From CAZPKH01 sp964587165 (GTDB lineage Bacteria > Bacteroidota > Bacteroidia > Bacteroidales > Muribaculaceae): a DNA stretch of 64,000 nucleotides. The position numbers and the translations under genes were made by a program. The notes below the pieces were generated by a model. It had not been told where the DNA came from and did not search any database. It worked only from the letters and a program-made list of their open reading frames with translations. Positions 33,690 through 43,754 of the stretch are shown here, piece after piece (positions within the stretch are counted from its first letter, which is position 1; each line of letters opens with the position of its first letter). The stretch is taken from positions 1 through 64,000 of the forward strand of contig CAZPKH010000005.1 of NCBI GenBank assembly GCA_964587165.1, written 5' to 3'.

Positions 33690-34844
33690 ATGGCAAATGA
33701 TACGAACAACGCGCCGGCGTCAAACGGTGCTTCGACATCTGTAGGGACTCGGCTTAAAGCGGGGTATCGCGGATACTGGACGCGCGACCGCATTATGTGG
33801 CTCATCATCGGTACGGCGCTTACCGTAGCTGCGATGTGGCTCATTGATCAGATTCAGAATGTACTGCTGCCTTTTGTCGCGGCATGTCTTATTTCGTTTC
33901 TGCTCAACCCGATAGTGCGGTTCTACCAGCGGGTGCTCCATCTGCGCGGACGGTTTATACCGGTGATTCTCACGCTGCTGTCGGTGGGGGCGGTGCTCAC
34001 CGGCGTATGGTATATATGCGCGCCGATGATAGTCGACGAGATCAATTCGCTGGCCGGCTTCTCCAAATATTATGCTTCGCACATAGAGCGGTTGCCGTTC
34101 ATACCGGCGTCGTGGCAGTACTATATCCACAATTTCAATGTCGAGCAGATGACGCGCTACCTCAACCCCGAGCATATCGCCACGCTTGTGAGCAAAAGCT
34201 CTCAGCTGCTGAGCCTCTCGATGGAGTCGCTGATGCGAGTGATAGAGTGGCTGCTGATGTTTGTCTACATCATATTCATATTGATAGATTACGACAAAAT
34301 AGCGTCGGGGGTCAGGATGCTTGTGCCGATGAAGTTCCGCGCCCGCTGGATGGCGGTGGTGGGCGATGTGGCCAATGCGATGAACAGCTACTTCCGCGGC
34401 CAGGGATTCGTCGCTCTGTGTGCATGCGTGCTCTACAGCATCGGCTTCACCGTGGTGGGGCTACCGCTCGCTATCGTGATGGGGTTGCTGGTCGGGGTGC
34501 TGTATATGATACCTTATTTCCAGTACGTCACGCTTATACCTGTGGCAGTGCTCTGTATGCTCGGGTCGATGAACGGCGATTTCCTCTTCTGGAGCGAGTT
34601 CGGCAAGTGTGCATTAGTGTATCTTGTGGCACAGAGCACCTGCGACTATGTGATCACTCCGCATGTGATGGGCCGCGAGATGGGGCTCAATCCGACGATG
34701 ATACTGCTCTCGCTCTCGATATGGGGCAGCCTGCTCGGCATCATAGGGATGATCATAGCCCTGCCGGTGACGGCTCTGATAATGGCATACTACAAGCGGT
34801 ATATCAGCGACCGCGGTTCGGTCAGCGCGACAGCGAAAGGTTGA
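33690..34844 (+). CDS. AI-2E family transporter (UPF0118/YdiK-PerM type)
   Basis: A 384-residue inner-membrane protein of the AI-2E/PerM family, whose members are mostly exporters of uncertain substrate. There is a polar N-terminus (MANDTNNAPASNG), then about seven or eight hydrophobic helices, a soluble mid-domain (about 120-190) and the family motif GLPLAIVMGLLVGVLYMIPYF. ITPHVMGREMGLNPTMILLSL near the end is also typical. The start could instead be an in-frame ATG at 33651 or 33627; I prefer 33690 for its conserved-looking polar start. Its 3' end overlaps the convergent sprA by 23 bp. Confidence 0.85.
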   Translation: MANDTNNAPASNGASTSVGTRLKAGYRGYWTRDRIMWLIIGTALTVAAMWLIDQIQNVLLPFVAACLISFLLNPIVRFYQRVLHLRGRFIPVILTLLSVGAVLTGVWYICAPMIVDEINSLAGFSKYYASHIERLPFIPASWQYYIHNFNVEQMTRYLNPEHIATLVSKSSQLLSLSMESLMRVIEWLLMFVYIIFILIDYDKIASGVRMLVPMKFRARWMAVVGDVANAMNSYFRGQGFVALCACVLYSIGFTVVGLPLAIVMGLLVGVLYMIPYFQYVTLIPVAVLCMLGSMNGDFLFWSEFGKCALVYLVAQSTCDYVITPHVMGREMGLNPTMILLSLSIWGSLLGIIGMIIALPVTALIMAYYKRYISDRGSVSATAKG

Positions 34845-37800
34845 ACGATATACCGTAAGCGGTATTGGTGGTGGGGTAAGCCGAGTTTGACACTATCGGC
34901 GTATTGATCTGATGGTCGAAGAAGGCCGACATGGTGAGTCGCTTCGACATGATGTAGCTTGCAGCAAAGTTTATATTTATAGTGCGCGCGCCGCCGGTGG
35001 GCTGCGTGTAGGCTGTCTCGATGCGTCGTATCAGCGCCTGCGTGAGCTGATAGCCGAAGTCGAGCGTGAGCGACAGGTCGTTGCTGATGCCCTGCTGCGA
35101 CCCTTTCATCTTAAGGATGGTGTTGAAATTCACAATCTTGTAGCCTACACCTACGGTGACACCTTTTGATGTCGACTCCACAACCTGTCCGGCCGATGTG
35201 TTGAGCGTGAGGGTGCGCTGATCGCGATACTCGGCATTGAGGGTCATGTCGTTTTTGAGAGTGACCGACAGACCGACAAGCGGAGCGAATTTCTCGGTGA
35301 TGGCTACCGACGATATATTGAACGGCGACGACGGGAAGGGCTGCCCGGTGAGTTCGTCGAGGGTGAAGCCGAGATTGCCGCCGTCGACGGTGAGCCAGTT
35401 GAGATACGACGAGTATGATCCCACCGAGTATGTGCACTGATAGGCGTGGTTGAGGGTGAAGCTCTTGAAGATGTCGCGCATACCGGCGATATCGATAAAT
35501 CCGTCGTAGGTCACGCGCCAGTTGGGGAGTATCGAGCTGATGCCCGGGAACGGATTAAGGTTCTGGCGGTTGATGTCGGTGCCGGTATATGCGGCCACAA
35601 ATGCCGGGATAAGCACATCGGAGCCTGTCGAACTGACGGTGCCTATCCGGGGGTCGAACGGCTTGCCGGCATTGGGGTTTTCAGCCATAAATCCGCCGGT
35701 AGGGTAGCAGTAGCCGGCATATTGAGCCTGAACGCGCTGAGCAGCTACGGGGATGTTGTCCAGGAAGCGGTCGAAGGCGCCGCTGCGGTAGCCGTCGTCG
35801 GCTTTCGACCCTTTCAGTGCGGTCCCTATGGCGCAGTGCGTGCGGGTGTAGGAGCCGGAAAGTGTGACGGGCATATCGGCATACATGAACTGTATCTGCT
35901 TCGTTCGGTTGTCGGTACGGTTGCCTGTGAGCACTATCTTGAGGCCGCGCACTGGCTCGACGGTGAGCTCGATGTTGAGCTCGTTGGTGCGACTGAACAG
36001 TGCCGGCGATGTCTGGCCGTTGTCGCACATCAGCCACCCGCGCTCTTTGGCCTGATTGATATAATCCTCGCCGGTGAATCCGAATGCGAAATCCAGACCG
36101 GGCGACATCGGGCCGTAGTTGGTCGACTGTCCGAAAATGTCGCCTATTTCGGGAGCGAAGAGCGGTATGGTTGTCGAAGTGGTGTTGCGGTAGCGCACCG
36201 ACAGGCTGCGGGGCATCATAAGCAGGCGCACGCCGTAGTCCATCACATTCTTCCACTTCGGACGGTCGTCCTTGGTCTGCTCGGTGATGGTGAATTTATA
36301 GTTGCCTTCGCCCTGAGTGAGTATCTCCACGGAGTTTGCGTCGAGGGTCTTGAATTTGATCGGTAGCGGCTTGTCGTTCTCATCAAGCGCGGTTATTTTC
36401 ACCTTCTTGTTGCGCAGGTTGTGCTTTATGGTGATGGTGGTGTCGGGCTTGAGCTCGAATGTACGTTCAAATTTCTTGGGTTGCTTCTTCTCGTCTTTCT
36501 TGTTGCGGGTGTTGCGATTGCCCGATTTTGATGCGGCAAAGCGCTGATTCACCTCTTTGAGATAGGCGAATTTGTTGAAGAGCGATTCGAAGTTTATACG
36601 GCCGTCGGCGTTCCATGCAGCTTGGTTGGCTATGGAGTTGCCGGTGCTTATCTCGTCGATTGTAGCGCCGCGATCCCAGCGGTAGGTGGCGTTGTAGCTC
36701 AGGTTGGCCGAGAGGAAGTCGATCACCGGTATACGGTTGAACGGAGCTTTGTACGATCCGGTGAAAGTCTGGTTGTATGCCCATGGTGTGCCGAAGTGCA
36801 CTATAGAGCGGAGCACCGAGTCCTTCCACTCGCGGTATTTGTCGGGGAAGAGCTTGCGGTTGACGGCTCCGACAGGCTCCTCGATACGTGCCGAGGTGTT
36901 GGAGTTGAATGTGAACGACAGGCTCTTTGTGAAGTTCCACGTGATGGCAAACTGGCGATCCCATAAGAAATTCTTGCTCACCATGACCGGAAGCTGGAAG
37001 TTTACGTCGACCTCCGAGCGTGTCTGCTGCTCGTAGTAGTAGCGCGACATTGTGGTGAGGAACGATATCGAGTTGGGCAGATAGTTGAGCTCCCAGTCTT
37101 TGAAGAATTTCAGATTCTTGTTCTTGCTCTTTATGAAGCCGAACGGTTTGATACCCTTGACGTATGGCGAGTACTGGTACTGGAATGATCCGCGATAGTC
37201 GCTGGTGTTCTCATACTCGGTGGTGGGGTCGGTCTTGCGGGTCTTGCTGAACGAGAAGTTGAGCGTGAAGTTGGCAGGATCCCAGGGCATAGGGGTCTTG
37301 CTCTTGACATCGAATTTCAAGCCGGATACGGAGAAGTTTGTCACCGTAGAGTTCTCGACGGCGAATGCCTTGATAGAGTCGCGCTGCGCTTTAGTGTCGC
37401 AGGCATCGAGGGCGTCCTTGAGCTTGACGTCCTGATCCAGCGGGTTGTATTTGGGGGTGGTTGTCTCCTTGGAGTATGAATAGTATACCGGGGCGCGGAG
37501 CTTGGCCTTCTCGGGCAGGAAGCGGCCCAGATCGCCCTGTACGGCTACGTTCCAGCGCTTATAGTCGTCCATACGGCGCTCGTTGAGCCCCTGATCTACA
37601 GAGCCGAATCCGGCAGTCTCGATATGAGCGCCGACGTTCACCTGCGCCACGTCGCTCACCCCGAGGTTGAGCTGTCCTTTGGCAGCCCATCCGCCTTCGG
37701 TATTGAAGTCGGTGACGCGCAGTTCGTTGAGCCATATCGTGCCATCCTTTGTCACGGCCGAGTTGTTGCGCACACCCACGAGCATCACACGCACGTCGGA

Positions 37801-40800
37801 GAGCGACGGGTTGCCGATCACGGCTATGCGGTTGCGCTGATTGTCGGGGTCGCGGCCGGTGTAAAGGGTGGCGTACCCTACGCCCGAGGCGCCGTTGAGC
37901 TTGGCATGGTTGCGCTCGCGCTTGAGGTCGACGAGTGTCTGGAGCTTGAAGTTGAAATAGTTCTCCTCGGGCCATACTATGTATCGGTCGCGCTCCGACT
38001 CGTTGTTGTAGCGGCCGTGGGGGGTGAGCACCAGAGGCACTTCATACTCGTAGTAGTTGTTTTTCACGTCGGAGCCGAGGCGTATGAACACCGACAGCTC
38101 GCCCGACTGAAGGTTGGTGGGGTTGTCGATCAGAGTCTCGCCGTGCACAAACATCTGCAGCCGCTCGTAGTTGCGCAGATCCTGCGAGGTGTTTTTGTAC
38201 ACACCGCGGGCGTCGCCTGCCTGCAGCCCGGTGAGGGTCATCTCCATCGACTGCTCGTTGAGCTGGGTGATCTGCTGCTGACCGGGATCGACGATACGTG
38301 TCACACCCGGGGGAAGCACATAGTTCACAGGCTCGCGGCCGGCATTCTCCTCGATGTTTACCACCGACACGTCGAGGTCGCCCTCGGCCGGTGTGTCGCC
38401 GCGGTTGTTGAGGTTGAATGCATAGTCGCGCCATTCGCCGCGCACCAGGTCGAGTGTGGCGAATCGAAGGTGTGTCACCTCCTTGAAGCCGGTCATGAAG
38501 ATACGCGCGAAGCGTATGGTGGAGAAATCCTGAATACCGCCCACGGCTTTCTCAAACTCACTCAAAGGTATCTTGAACTGATACCATTCGACGGTCTGGT
38601 CCTTGCCGTCGCGTGTGGCCACGAGCGACACCTGCTTGTCGGCTATGAAGTTTTTGCCCACCACCAGATCCTCGGGGCGTATCGACACGTGATACTGGAA
38701 GTAACGCTCGTATTCGGCCAGGGTGTTGTCCTGATTTATATCCTCCACGTCGGGGGTGGCGCGCGACGACTGGTAGAGGGCCTCGCCGGCATCCTCGGGG
38801 TTGAGGGAGTTGCCCTCCACACCGTTGTATCGTTTGTAGCGCGCCAGCACACCCAGGCGCATGTCGTCGTAGTCGTAGCCGCGGTAGAAGTGATAATTGT
38901 CGCCGGCAGGGTCGTTGAATGGCGAGAACGGGTCGGCCATCATCGCATCGACGGTAGCCGGGGCAAGCTTGCCGCGCAGCTCCTCGAGATAGTTCTGATA
39001 GCTCGGGTGGGTATACTCGTCGGCGTTTATCAGTCCGTCGAGACCCACATCCTGCACATTGCGCGAGCCGGCATTGTTGTCGAATGAGTATGTGAGCGAG
39101 GTCTGCGACGACACACGCCCCCAGGCCGTATCTTTCATATACTGGTTGTTGCCGTCGTAAGGCACACCGTTCTCATACGATTTGAGACCGTCCTTGAGAA
39201 TATCCTCGCTCACTTCGCCGAAGTTGAAATAGAGGTCGCCACCCTCCTGGTTCGGGTTGGCGGGATCCATGAAGGGGTTCATGAGCCAGAACTGCACATA
39301 CTCGATGTTCGACTGCTCGAAGTTGGTGTTTTCGAGCTTGCGCATTATGCCGCCCCAACGCTTCTCGGGGCGGAGGAGGTTGCCGGACTCGTCGATATCG
39401 GTGGCATCAAGGTTGTAGGGGCCGCGCTCTGTGGGGTAGAACGACAGGTTGAGTGTCTGAATGGTCGACGACTCGCCGTAGGTGAGCTCGCGTCCGGGGA
39501 ATATCTCGCGCGAAGTGACCTCGCGCACATAGGGGTTGGAAAGCTGCTCGAGGTCAGCTTTTATATATCCCGGAGCAAGGTTGGAATTGCGCTCGGTGAA
39601 GAGGCGGTCGATGTAGTACCAGTTGAGCAGGGCGCGGTTTTTACCGTAATCCACGTTGTTGGTCAGTCCGGCTTCGGGGAAGAGGGCATCGGGCCCCGGG
39701 TCGTAGGGGGTCGACGCCAGCTGCCAGGAGTAGGGTGAGCGGAGGTCGATCCACGACTGCGACGACTCGAAGTCGTCGATATACGACGAACCTTTGTTGG
39801 ATCCCGATTTCTGCTTGTGAGGCATCAGCTGAGCCCACTCGCCCTGAAGCGAGAGGGTGGATGGAGCCGTGGCGTTGACCGTCGGTATCTTGTTGAGCAG
39901 GTTGGTGAGCCACATGAAGTTGGTCTTGTAGTCGAAATTAAGACCGAACATAGTGTTTTTGACCAACTCGTCGCCGATGTTCACTTTTTCGGTGAGAGCC
40001 TTCTCCGAGTAGTGCAGCAGGGTGGCGCCGATGTTGAAATCCTTGCTGAATTTATAGTTCAGGTCAAGGCCGAGGAGGGTCTTGCGCTGGGTGGAGAAGA
40101 GCGACTGGTTCTCGAGCGACACGCTGATATTCTGCCCCGAGTCGATGATCGACTGGTTGGTGATTGTCACGATACCCATGGCATAGTCGACAGTATAGTC
40201 GGAGTTCTCCTGCAGAGTCACGCCGCCGGCGGTCACTACCACCGATCCGCGGGGCACATTCATGGCGTTGAGGCGTATCTGCGAGCCCGACGAAGCCTGA
40301 TACTGGCCCGACATGATAAACTTGTTCTTGTCGGCAAACTGGCGCGCCACGGTGAGTGTCGAGTCGTAGAGTTCCTTGTATACAAACTGTCGCGCCGTGG
40401 CCGGGTCGCCTATCACGCTTTCGAGATGCGCGCCGAAAGGCTCAGCTACAGGGAATATTATCTTGCCCTGCGACGCTATTATCGTGTACCCCTCGATGAA
40501 GTCGAAGAAGCCGTCCGGATTGCTCTGCTCGTTGGAGTCGAGGCGGTCGAGATTCATCAGCTGCAGCAGCGACTTGTCGCTGAACTGCGGCAGCGGCAGA
40601 TAGTTGATCTGTGTACCGGTGGTGTCGCTCAGATATTTGATATTCAGGCGGAAGTTATTGCGCTGCACCTGGTATGCTCCGAGCGAGTAGATGTTTTTCA
40701 TCATCAGTCGCCACATAGGCACTTTGGTGCTCTGGGTGGTGCTCTTGAGCATCTTGACAAAGAGGCACTGATCGGTCGAAGTGATGTCTGACGAAAACTC

Positions 40801-42318
40801 GCCCACCTGATATACCTGGCCGTTGAGGGTGTATTCAAACGCTACGCCGAGCACCTCGTCGGCATTGAGCTGCGACTTGATTGAGATGTATCCCAAGGTG
40901 GGGTTGAGGGTGTATTCGCTTTCGGACAGCAGGCGTGCGCTCTCCACCTTCTCGTAGTCCACGCCGCCGATTATACCGTAAGCGCTCAGCGGCTCGAGCA
41001 CTTGCGTCACGGTCGAAATATCGCGCGCACCGGGGTAGTCGGCCTTGATGGTCGAGAGCAGGTCGTTGGAGGCGTTGGCAGGGTTGGGGATAGCCGGGTT
41101 GCCGCTCCAGTGGCTTGAGTTCATGGTCTGCGACTCGGCAAGGTCCATGAAAGCCACAATGTTGCGTGCCTGATTGTAGTTGTTGGTCTTGTTGGTGACC
41201 CACACCTCGCATCGGGTGATGTTGATACCCGAGCCGACATACGGCAGGTGTGATGCGAAGCGGTCGTAGTTCTGATAGAAATATTGAGCGAGGAAATAGT
41301 GGCGGTTCTGATCGTAATCGTCGCAGTTGAACTGGAAATCAGTGGTCTGCGAGCCGCCTTTTGAGTTGACGGTGCGACTCTCGGAATTCTGCTGCGACAC
41401 AAGGGCAGTCGCCGTAAGTTTGCCGAACTGCAGTTGAGTCTTTATACCGAACAGCGCCGTCGATCCTCGTATGAGCGACGATCCGGTGGTCATCGACACA
41501 TTACCGGCCTCGATCAGCTTCACGATGTCGTCCTCGCCGCCCTCATAGCTCAGCTTCAGGTTTTTTGAGTCGAAGTCGAATGTAGCGTCGGTGTTGTAGG
41601 TCATGTTGAATTTCAGGCGGTCGCCCACCGAAGCGTTGATGGTAGCCTGAATCTTCTGGTCGAAGTCGAAATAGGTCTTGCGGCGTGCAGTGAGCGAAAG
41701 AGCCGGGTTGTCGGTCTTGTTCGACTTCACGCCCATCGAGATCTGCACAGAGCCCTGAGTCTTGAGGCTGACACCGCCCGGGCCGAAAATCTTCTCAAGC
41801 GGCCCGATGGCGAAATTCATGTCGAGGATGTTGAACGGCTGCTTATCCTGACCGTTGGCAAGCTCGGCATTGCGCTGGTGATAGTAGTCGATCATCGACC
41901 GGCGCATCTCTATATCATTGTATTGCTGTGGAGTGAGGATCAGCGGAGTAGTGATGTCCATATCGCCTACGCGAGTACGCACCACATACATGCCCGTCAC
42001 GGGGTCATACTCGGCCGTGGTCTTGATATTCGAGGGTGTGCGCAAGTCGGTAGCCAGCTCGTCGGCGGCATAATCCTCATAGTCGTAAGGCATAATGGGG
42101 CCTGTGCCGAATGGGAGAGGTGCGATTTCGGCCGAGTCGACAGCGGCGAGTTGCGACGGAGTCTGCGGCGGCAGATAGGGAGCCGGTGGAGCGAACGTCC
42201 CGCTCTGATACTGAGCCACGGCAAAAGCAGCCACAGCCAGACACACCGCGAAAGCCGCGATGCCGAGCCATCCGCGCCGGTGGCTCTTGCGTGTATACTG
42301 TTGGTCTACTTCTTCCAT
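34822..42318 (-). CDS. sprA: Cell-surface protein SprA/Sov, type IX secretion outer-membrane translocon
   Basis: A 2498-residue protein, the same size as Porphyromonas Sov and close to Flavobacterium SprA, which forms a giant single-chain barrel for folded T9SS cargo. It has an N-terminal membrane or signal helix (about 17-40), then a repeated beta-rich body with SprA-type segments such as FNFKLQTLVDLKRERN, WLNELRVTDFN and GGWAAKGQLNLGVSDVAQVN. A low-complexity Lys/Arg/Asn-rich loop (around 1920-1945, RNTRNKKDEKKQPKK) follows, and it ends in a Tyr/Ser beta strand (YGISFNLSLSR). The other core T9SS genes are not in the window, but a likely cargo lies at 51.3-55.8 kb. No frameshift is seen. Confidence 0.96.
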   Translation of the reverse strand: MEEVDQQYTRKSHRRGWLGIAAFAVCLAVAAFAVAQYQSGTFAPPAPYLPPQTPSQLAAVDSAEIAPLPFGTGPIMPYDYEDYAADELATDLRTPSNIKTTAEYDPVTGMYVVRTRVGDMDITTPLILTPQQYNDIEMRRSMIDYYHQRNAELANGQDKQPFNILDMNFAIGPLEKIFGPGGVSLKTQGSVQISMGVKSNKTDNPALSLTARRKTYFDFDQKIQATINASVGDRLKFNMTYNTDATFDFDSKNLKLSYEGGEDDIVKLIEAGNVSMTTGSSLIRGSTALFGIKTQLQFGKLTATALVSQQNSESRTVNSKGGSQTTDFQFNCDDYDQNRHYFLAQYFYQNYDRFASHLPYVGSGINITRCEVWVTNKTNNYNQARNIVAFMDLAESQTMNSSHWSGNPAIPNPANASNDLLSTIKADYPGARDISTVTQVLEPLSAYGIIGGVDYEKVESARLLSESEYTLNPTLGYISIKSQLNADEVLGVAFEYTLNGQVYQVGEFSSDITSTDQCLFVKMLKSTTQSTKVPMWRLMMKNIYSLGAYQVQRNNFRLNIKYLSDTTGTQINYLPLPQFSDKSLLQLMNLDRLDSNEQSNPDGFFDFIEGYTIIASQGKIIFPVAEPFGAHLESVIGDPATARQFVYKELYDSTLTVARQFADKNKFIMSGQYQASSGSQIRLNAMNVPRGSVVVTAGGVTLQENSDYTVDYAMGIVTITNQSIIDSGQNISVSLENQSLFSTQRKTLLGLDLNYKFSKDFNIGATLLHYSEKALTEKVNIGDELVKNTMFGLNFDYKTNFMWLTNLLNKIPTVNATAPSTLSLQGEWAQLMPHKQKSGSNKGSSYIDDFESSQSWIDLRSPYSWQLASTPYDPGPDALFPEAGLTNNVDYGKNRALLNWYYIDRLFTERNSNLAPGYIKADLEQLSNPYVREVTSREIFPGRELTYGESSTIQTLNLSFYPTERGPYNLDATDIDESGNLLRPEKRWGGIMRKLENTNFEQSNIEYVQFWLMNPFMDPANPNQEGGDLYFNFGEVSEDILKDGLKSYENGVPYDGNNQYMKDTAWGRVSSQTSLTYSFDNNAGSRNVQDVGLDGLINADEYTHPSYQNYLEELRGKLAPATVDAMMADPFSPFNDPAGDNYHFYRGYDYDDMRLGVLARYKRYNGVEGNSLNPEDAGEALYQSSRATPDVEDINQDNTLAEYERYFQYHVSIRPEDLVVGKNFIADKQVSLVATRDGKDQTVEWYQFKIPLSEFEKAVGGIQDFSTIRFARIFMTGFKEVTHLRFATLDLVRGEWRDYAFNLNNRGDTPAEGDLDVSVVNIEENAGREPVNYVLPPGVTRIVDPGQQQITQLNEQSMEMTLTGLQAGDARGVYKNTSQDLRNYERLQMFVHGETLIDNPTNLQSGELSVFIRLGSDVKNNYYEYEVPLVLTPHGRYNNESERDRYIVWPEENYFNFKLQTLVDLKRERNHAKLNGASGVGYATLYTGRDPDNQRNRIAVIGNPSLSDVRVMLVGVRNNSAVTKDGTIWLNELRVTDFNTEGGWAAKGQLNLGVSDVAQVNVGAHIETAGFGSVDQGLNERRMDDYKRWNVAVQGDLGRFLPEKAKLRAPVYYSYSKETTTPKYNPLDQDVKLKDALDACDTKAQRDSIKAFAVENSTVTNFSVSGLKFDVKSKTPMPWDPANFTLNFSFSKTRKTDPTTEYENTSDYRGSFQYQYSPYVKGIKPFGFIKSKNKNLKFFKDWELNYLPNSISFLTTMSRYYYEQQTRSEVDVNFQLPVMVSKNFLWDRQFAITWNFTKSLSFTFNSNTSARIEEPVGAVNRKLFPDKYREWKDSVLRSIVHFGTPWAYNQTFTGSYKAPFNRIPVIDFLSANLSYNATYRWDRGATIDEISTGNSIANQAAWNADGRINFESLFNKFAYLKEVNQRFAASKSGNRNTRNKKDEKKQPKKFERTFELKPDTTITIKHNLRNKKVKITALDENDKPLPIKFKTLDANSVEILTQGEGNYKFTITEQTKDDRPKWKNVMDYGVRLLMMPRSLSVRYRNTTSTTIPLFAPEIGDIFGQSTNYGPMSPGLDFAFGFTGEDYINQAKERGWLMCDNGQTSPALFSRTNELNIELTVEPVRGLKIVLTGNRTDNRTKQIQFMYADMPVTLSGSYTRTHCAIGTALKGSKADDGYRSGAFDRFLDNIPVAAQRVQAQYAGYCYPTGGFMAENPNAGKPFDPRIGTVSSTGSDVLIPAFVAAYTGTDINRQNLNPFPGISSILPNWRVTYDGFIDIAGMRDIFKSFTLNHAYQCTYSVGSYSSYLNWLTVDGGNLGFTLDELTGQPFPSSPFNISSVAITEKFAPLVGLSVTLKNDMTLNAEYRDQRTLTLNTSAGQVVESTSKGVTVGVGYKIVNFNTILKMKGSQQGISNDLSLTLDFGYQLTQALIRRIETAYTQPTGGARTININFAASYIMSKRLTMSAFFDHQINTPIVSNSAYPTTNTAYGISFNLSLSR

Positions 42319-42464
42319 TGCATATCAGCGTGTTGTGGTCACGACAGCTAACGTCGCACCAATCGGCTTGATACAAGTCGACTATCTAATAAACGCACCG
42401 CCTCCGCAATTATTTTATAAATCTCCCCCTATTCCCCAAAAATCACTGGTCCTTTGTCTTCATT

Positions 42465-43748
42465 TTATAGGTTTGCTTCCGGTGCTGACTCCTGAGTCAG
42501 GAATGTCCGTACCTTCTCCGAAGCGCCGGGGTCATAAACTGCTACGATGTTGAATGCAAAGAGAATATCGGTAATGCCGTTATCTGACACATACTCCTTC
42601 ATATTAATATCAAATCTCCGATAATCCACTATATGAACCTGATTGAATGACTTAAATAGGTATCCGGGGATGGCGTTTCCGTACGAATCTTTGATAATGA
42701 GAAGCCGTCGAGATCCGGGTGTATCGGTCTGAACTTTTACAAGAAAATGGTCTCCGCCCATGAATACACAGTATTTCATAAAGCGATTCTGCTCTTTGAA
42801 AAAATCACCTTCGGTTGGGCCGTCGACCCTGCGGGGATACGGCTTATCTTTATGCACTTCTTGAGAGTAAGTTACGAAAGTGGCGGTATAATTTGTACCG
42901 TTAGGTGTGTAATACGTGAACTCCTCCGGATTATCCCATAGAGAAATATCCTTGGTCTTTCCAAACATTGAACCCAAGAATCCTGTAGATGTATGCGCGG
43001 TGTAATCGCTCAAATCATTGAACGGCACCTCAGCTGTCCGTGCAAACTCTGCCGCAGCATAGTATGCTCCCAATGGCGACCAGTGATGATCGGTGCGCAG
43101 ATATATCTTCTCGTTGGTATGTTTAGCTAAAGCACCATATGCATCGACGAATTTCACTTCAGGCCGCAGACGGTCGCGCATATAAGATAGCATACCGGTC
43201 TGCGACATATACTTGTCGCCTACCGCCGTGGGAGTGTAAAATTCGGAGCTACGCGGTGCTATCAAAGTATAAATCTGTACTCCGGGAAAAGCGTCGCAGT
43301 AATCGTTAACCAACTTAATGAAAGGATCGCTCTGTTGATTCGGAGCATTGAAGAGAAGCAGTGCCCGAGTGTTTTCGCCGGTACCGGCTACGATAATTCC
43401 TGCGCTTTGACTGTCGGCTGTATTGGTTTTAAAACTTATCGGCTCCGAGTCGCTATATATATATATATATGAAGTTAGCTTCAATGCGTCGCGCAGGCGC
43501 ATGCTCCCGAGTAGGAAATTTTCGCGGAATGGCTCGGTGTCGCTGAACCAGTGGGACACATCGGCTGTGAATTGCTGAGGATTCTCACTCAATTCCTCCC
43601 ATTGGGGGAATTTATCAGTGGAGCGTCGTTCCAATCCTGAAAACTTAGGGCGGGGAAAGAACAGAAATATCACTGTCAATGCAGCGAAAACTACCCCGAC
43701 AATGGCGATATATACTCGGTGCTCGATATGTTTGATTTTTGATTTCAT
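42465..43748 (-). CDS. DHHW-family (AlgX/AlgJ-like SGNH) polysaccharide acetylation protein
   Basis: A 427-residue protein with an N-terminal membrane anchor (about 12-32) and an extracytoplasmic SGNH-hydrolase-like domain of the DHHW type. It shows RTDHHWSPLGAYY with Asp220-His221-His222-Trp223, and a downstream LLIIKDSYGNAIPGY block carrying the Ser nucleophile. By analogy with AlgX/AlgJ it would transfer or handle acetyl groups supplied by the MBOAT protein encoded 6 bp upstream. Residues 94-98 (YIYIY) are encoded by a 17-base TA repeat (43454-43470), a potential slippage site. The base composition is more AT-rich than its neighbours, suggesting transfer. Confidence 0.87.
   Translation of the reverse strand: MKSKIKHIEHRVYIAIVGVVFAALTVIFLFFPRPKFSGLERRSTDKFPQWEELSENPQQFTADVSHWFSDTEPFRENFLLGSMRLRDALKLTSYIYIYSDSEPISFKTNTADSQSAGIIVAGTGENTRALLLFNAPNQQSDPFIKLVNDYCDAFPGVQIYTLIAPRSSEFYTPTAVGDKYMSQTGMLSYMRDRLRPEVKFVDAYGALAKHTNEKIYLRTDHHWSPLGAYYAAAEFARTAEVPFNDLSDYTAHTSTGFLGSMFGKTKDISLWDNPEEFTYYTPNGTNYTATFVTYSQEVHKDKPYPRRVDGPTEGDFFKEQNRFMKYCVFMGGDHFLVKVQTDTPGSRRLLIIKDSYGNAIPGYLFKSFNQVHIVDYRRFDINMKEYVSDNGITDILFAFNIVAVYDPGASEKVRTFLTQESAPEANL
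43454..43470. repeat. (TA)8.5 microsatellite inside the DHHW gene
   Basis: An uninterrupted 17-base alternating TA run in the coding strand. Gain or loss of one 2-bp unit would shift the frame and truncate the product at about one quarter of its length. Confidence 0.85.
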
Positions 43749-43754
43749 CTCCGC

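Noticed and set aside
37624..39087. 487-codon plus-strand open frame inside sprA
   Set aside because: Antisense shadow of sprA, rich in His/Val/Gly as expected from reverse reading, with no recognisable features.
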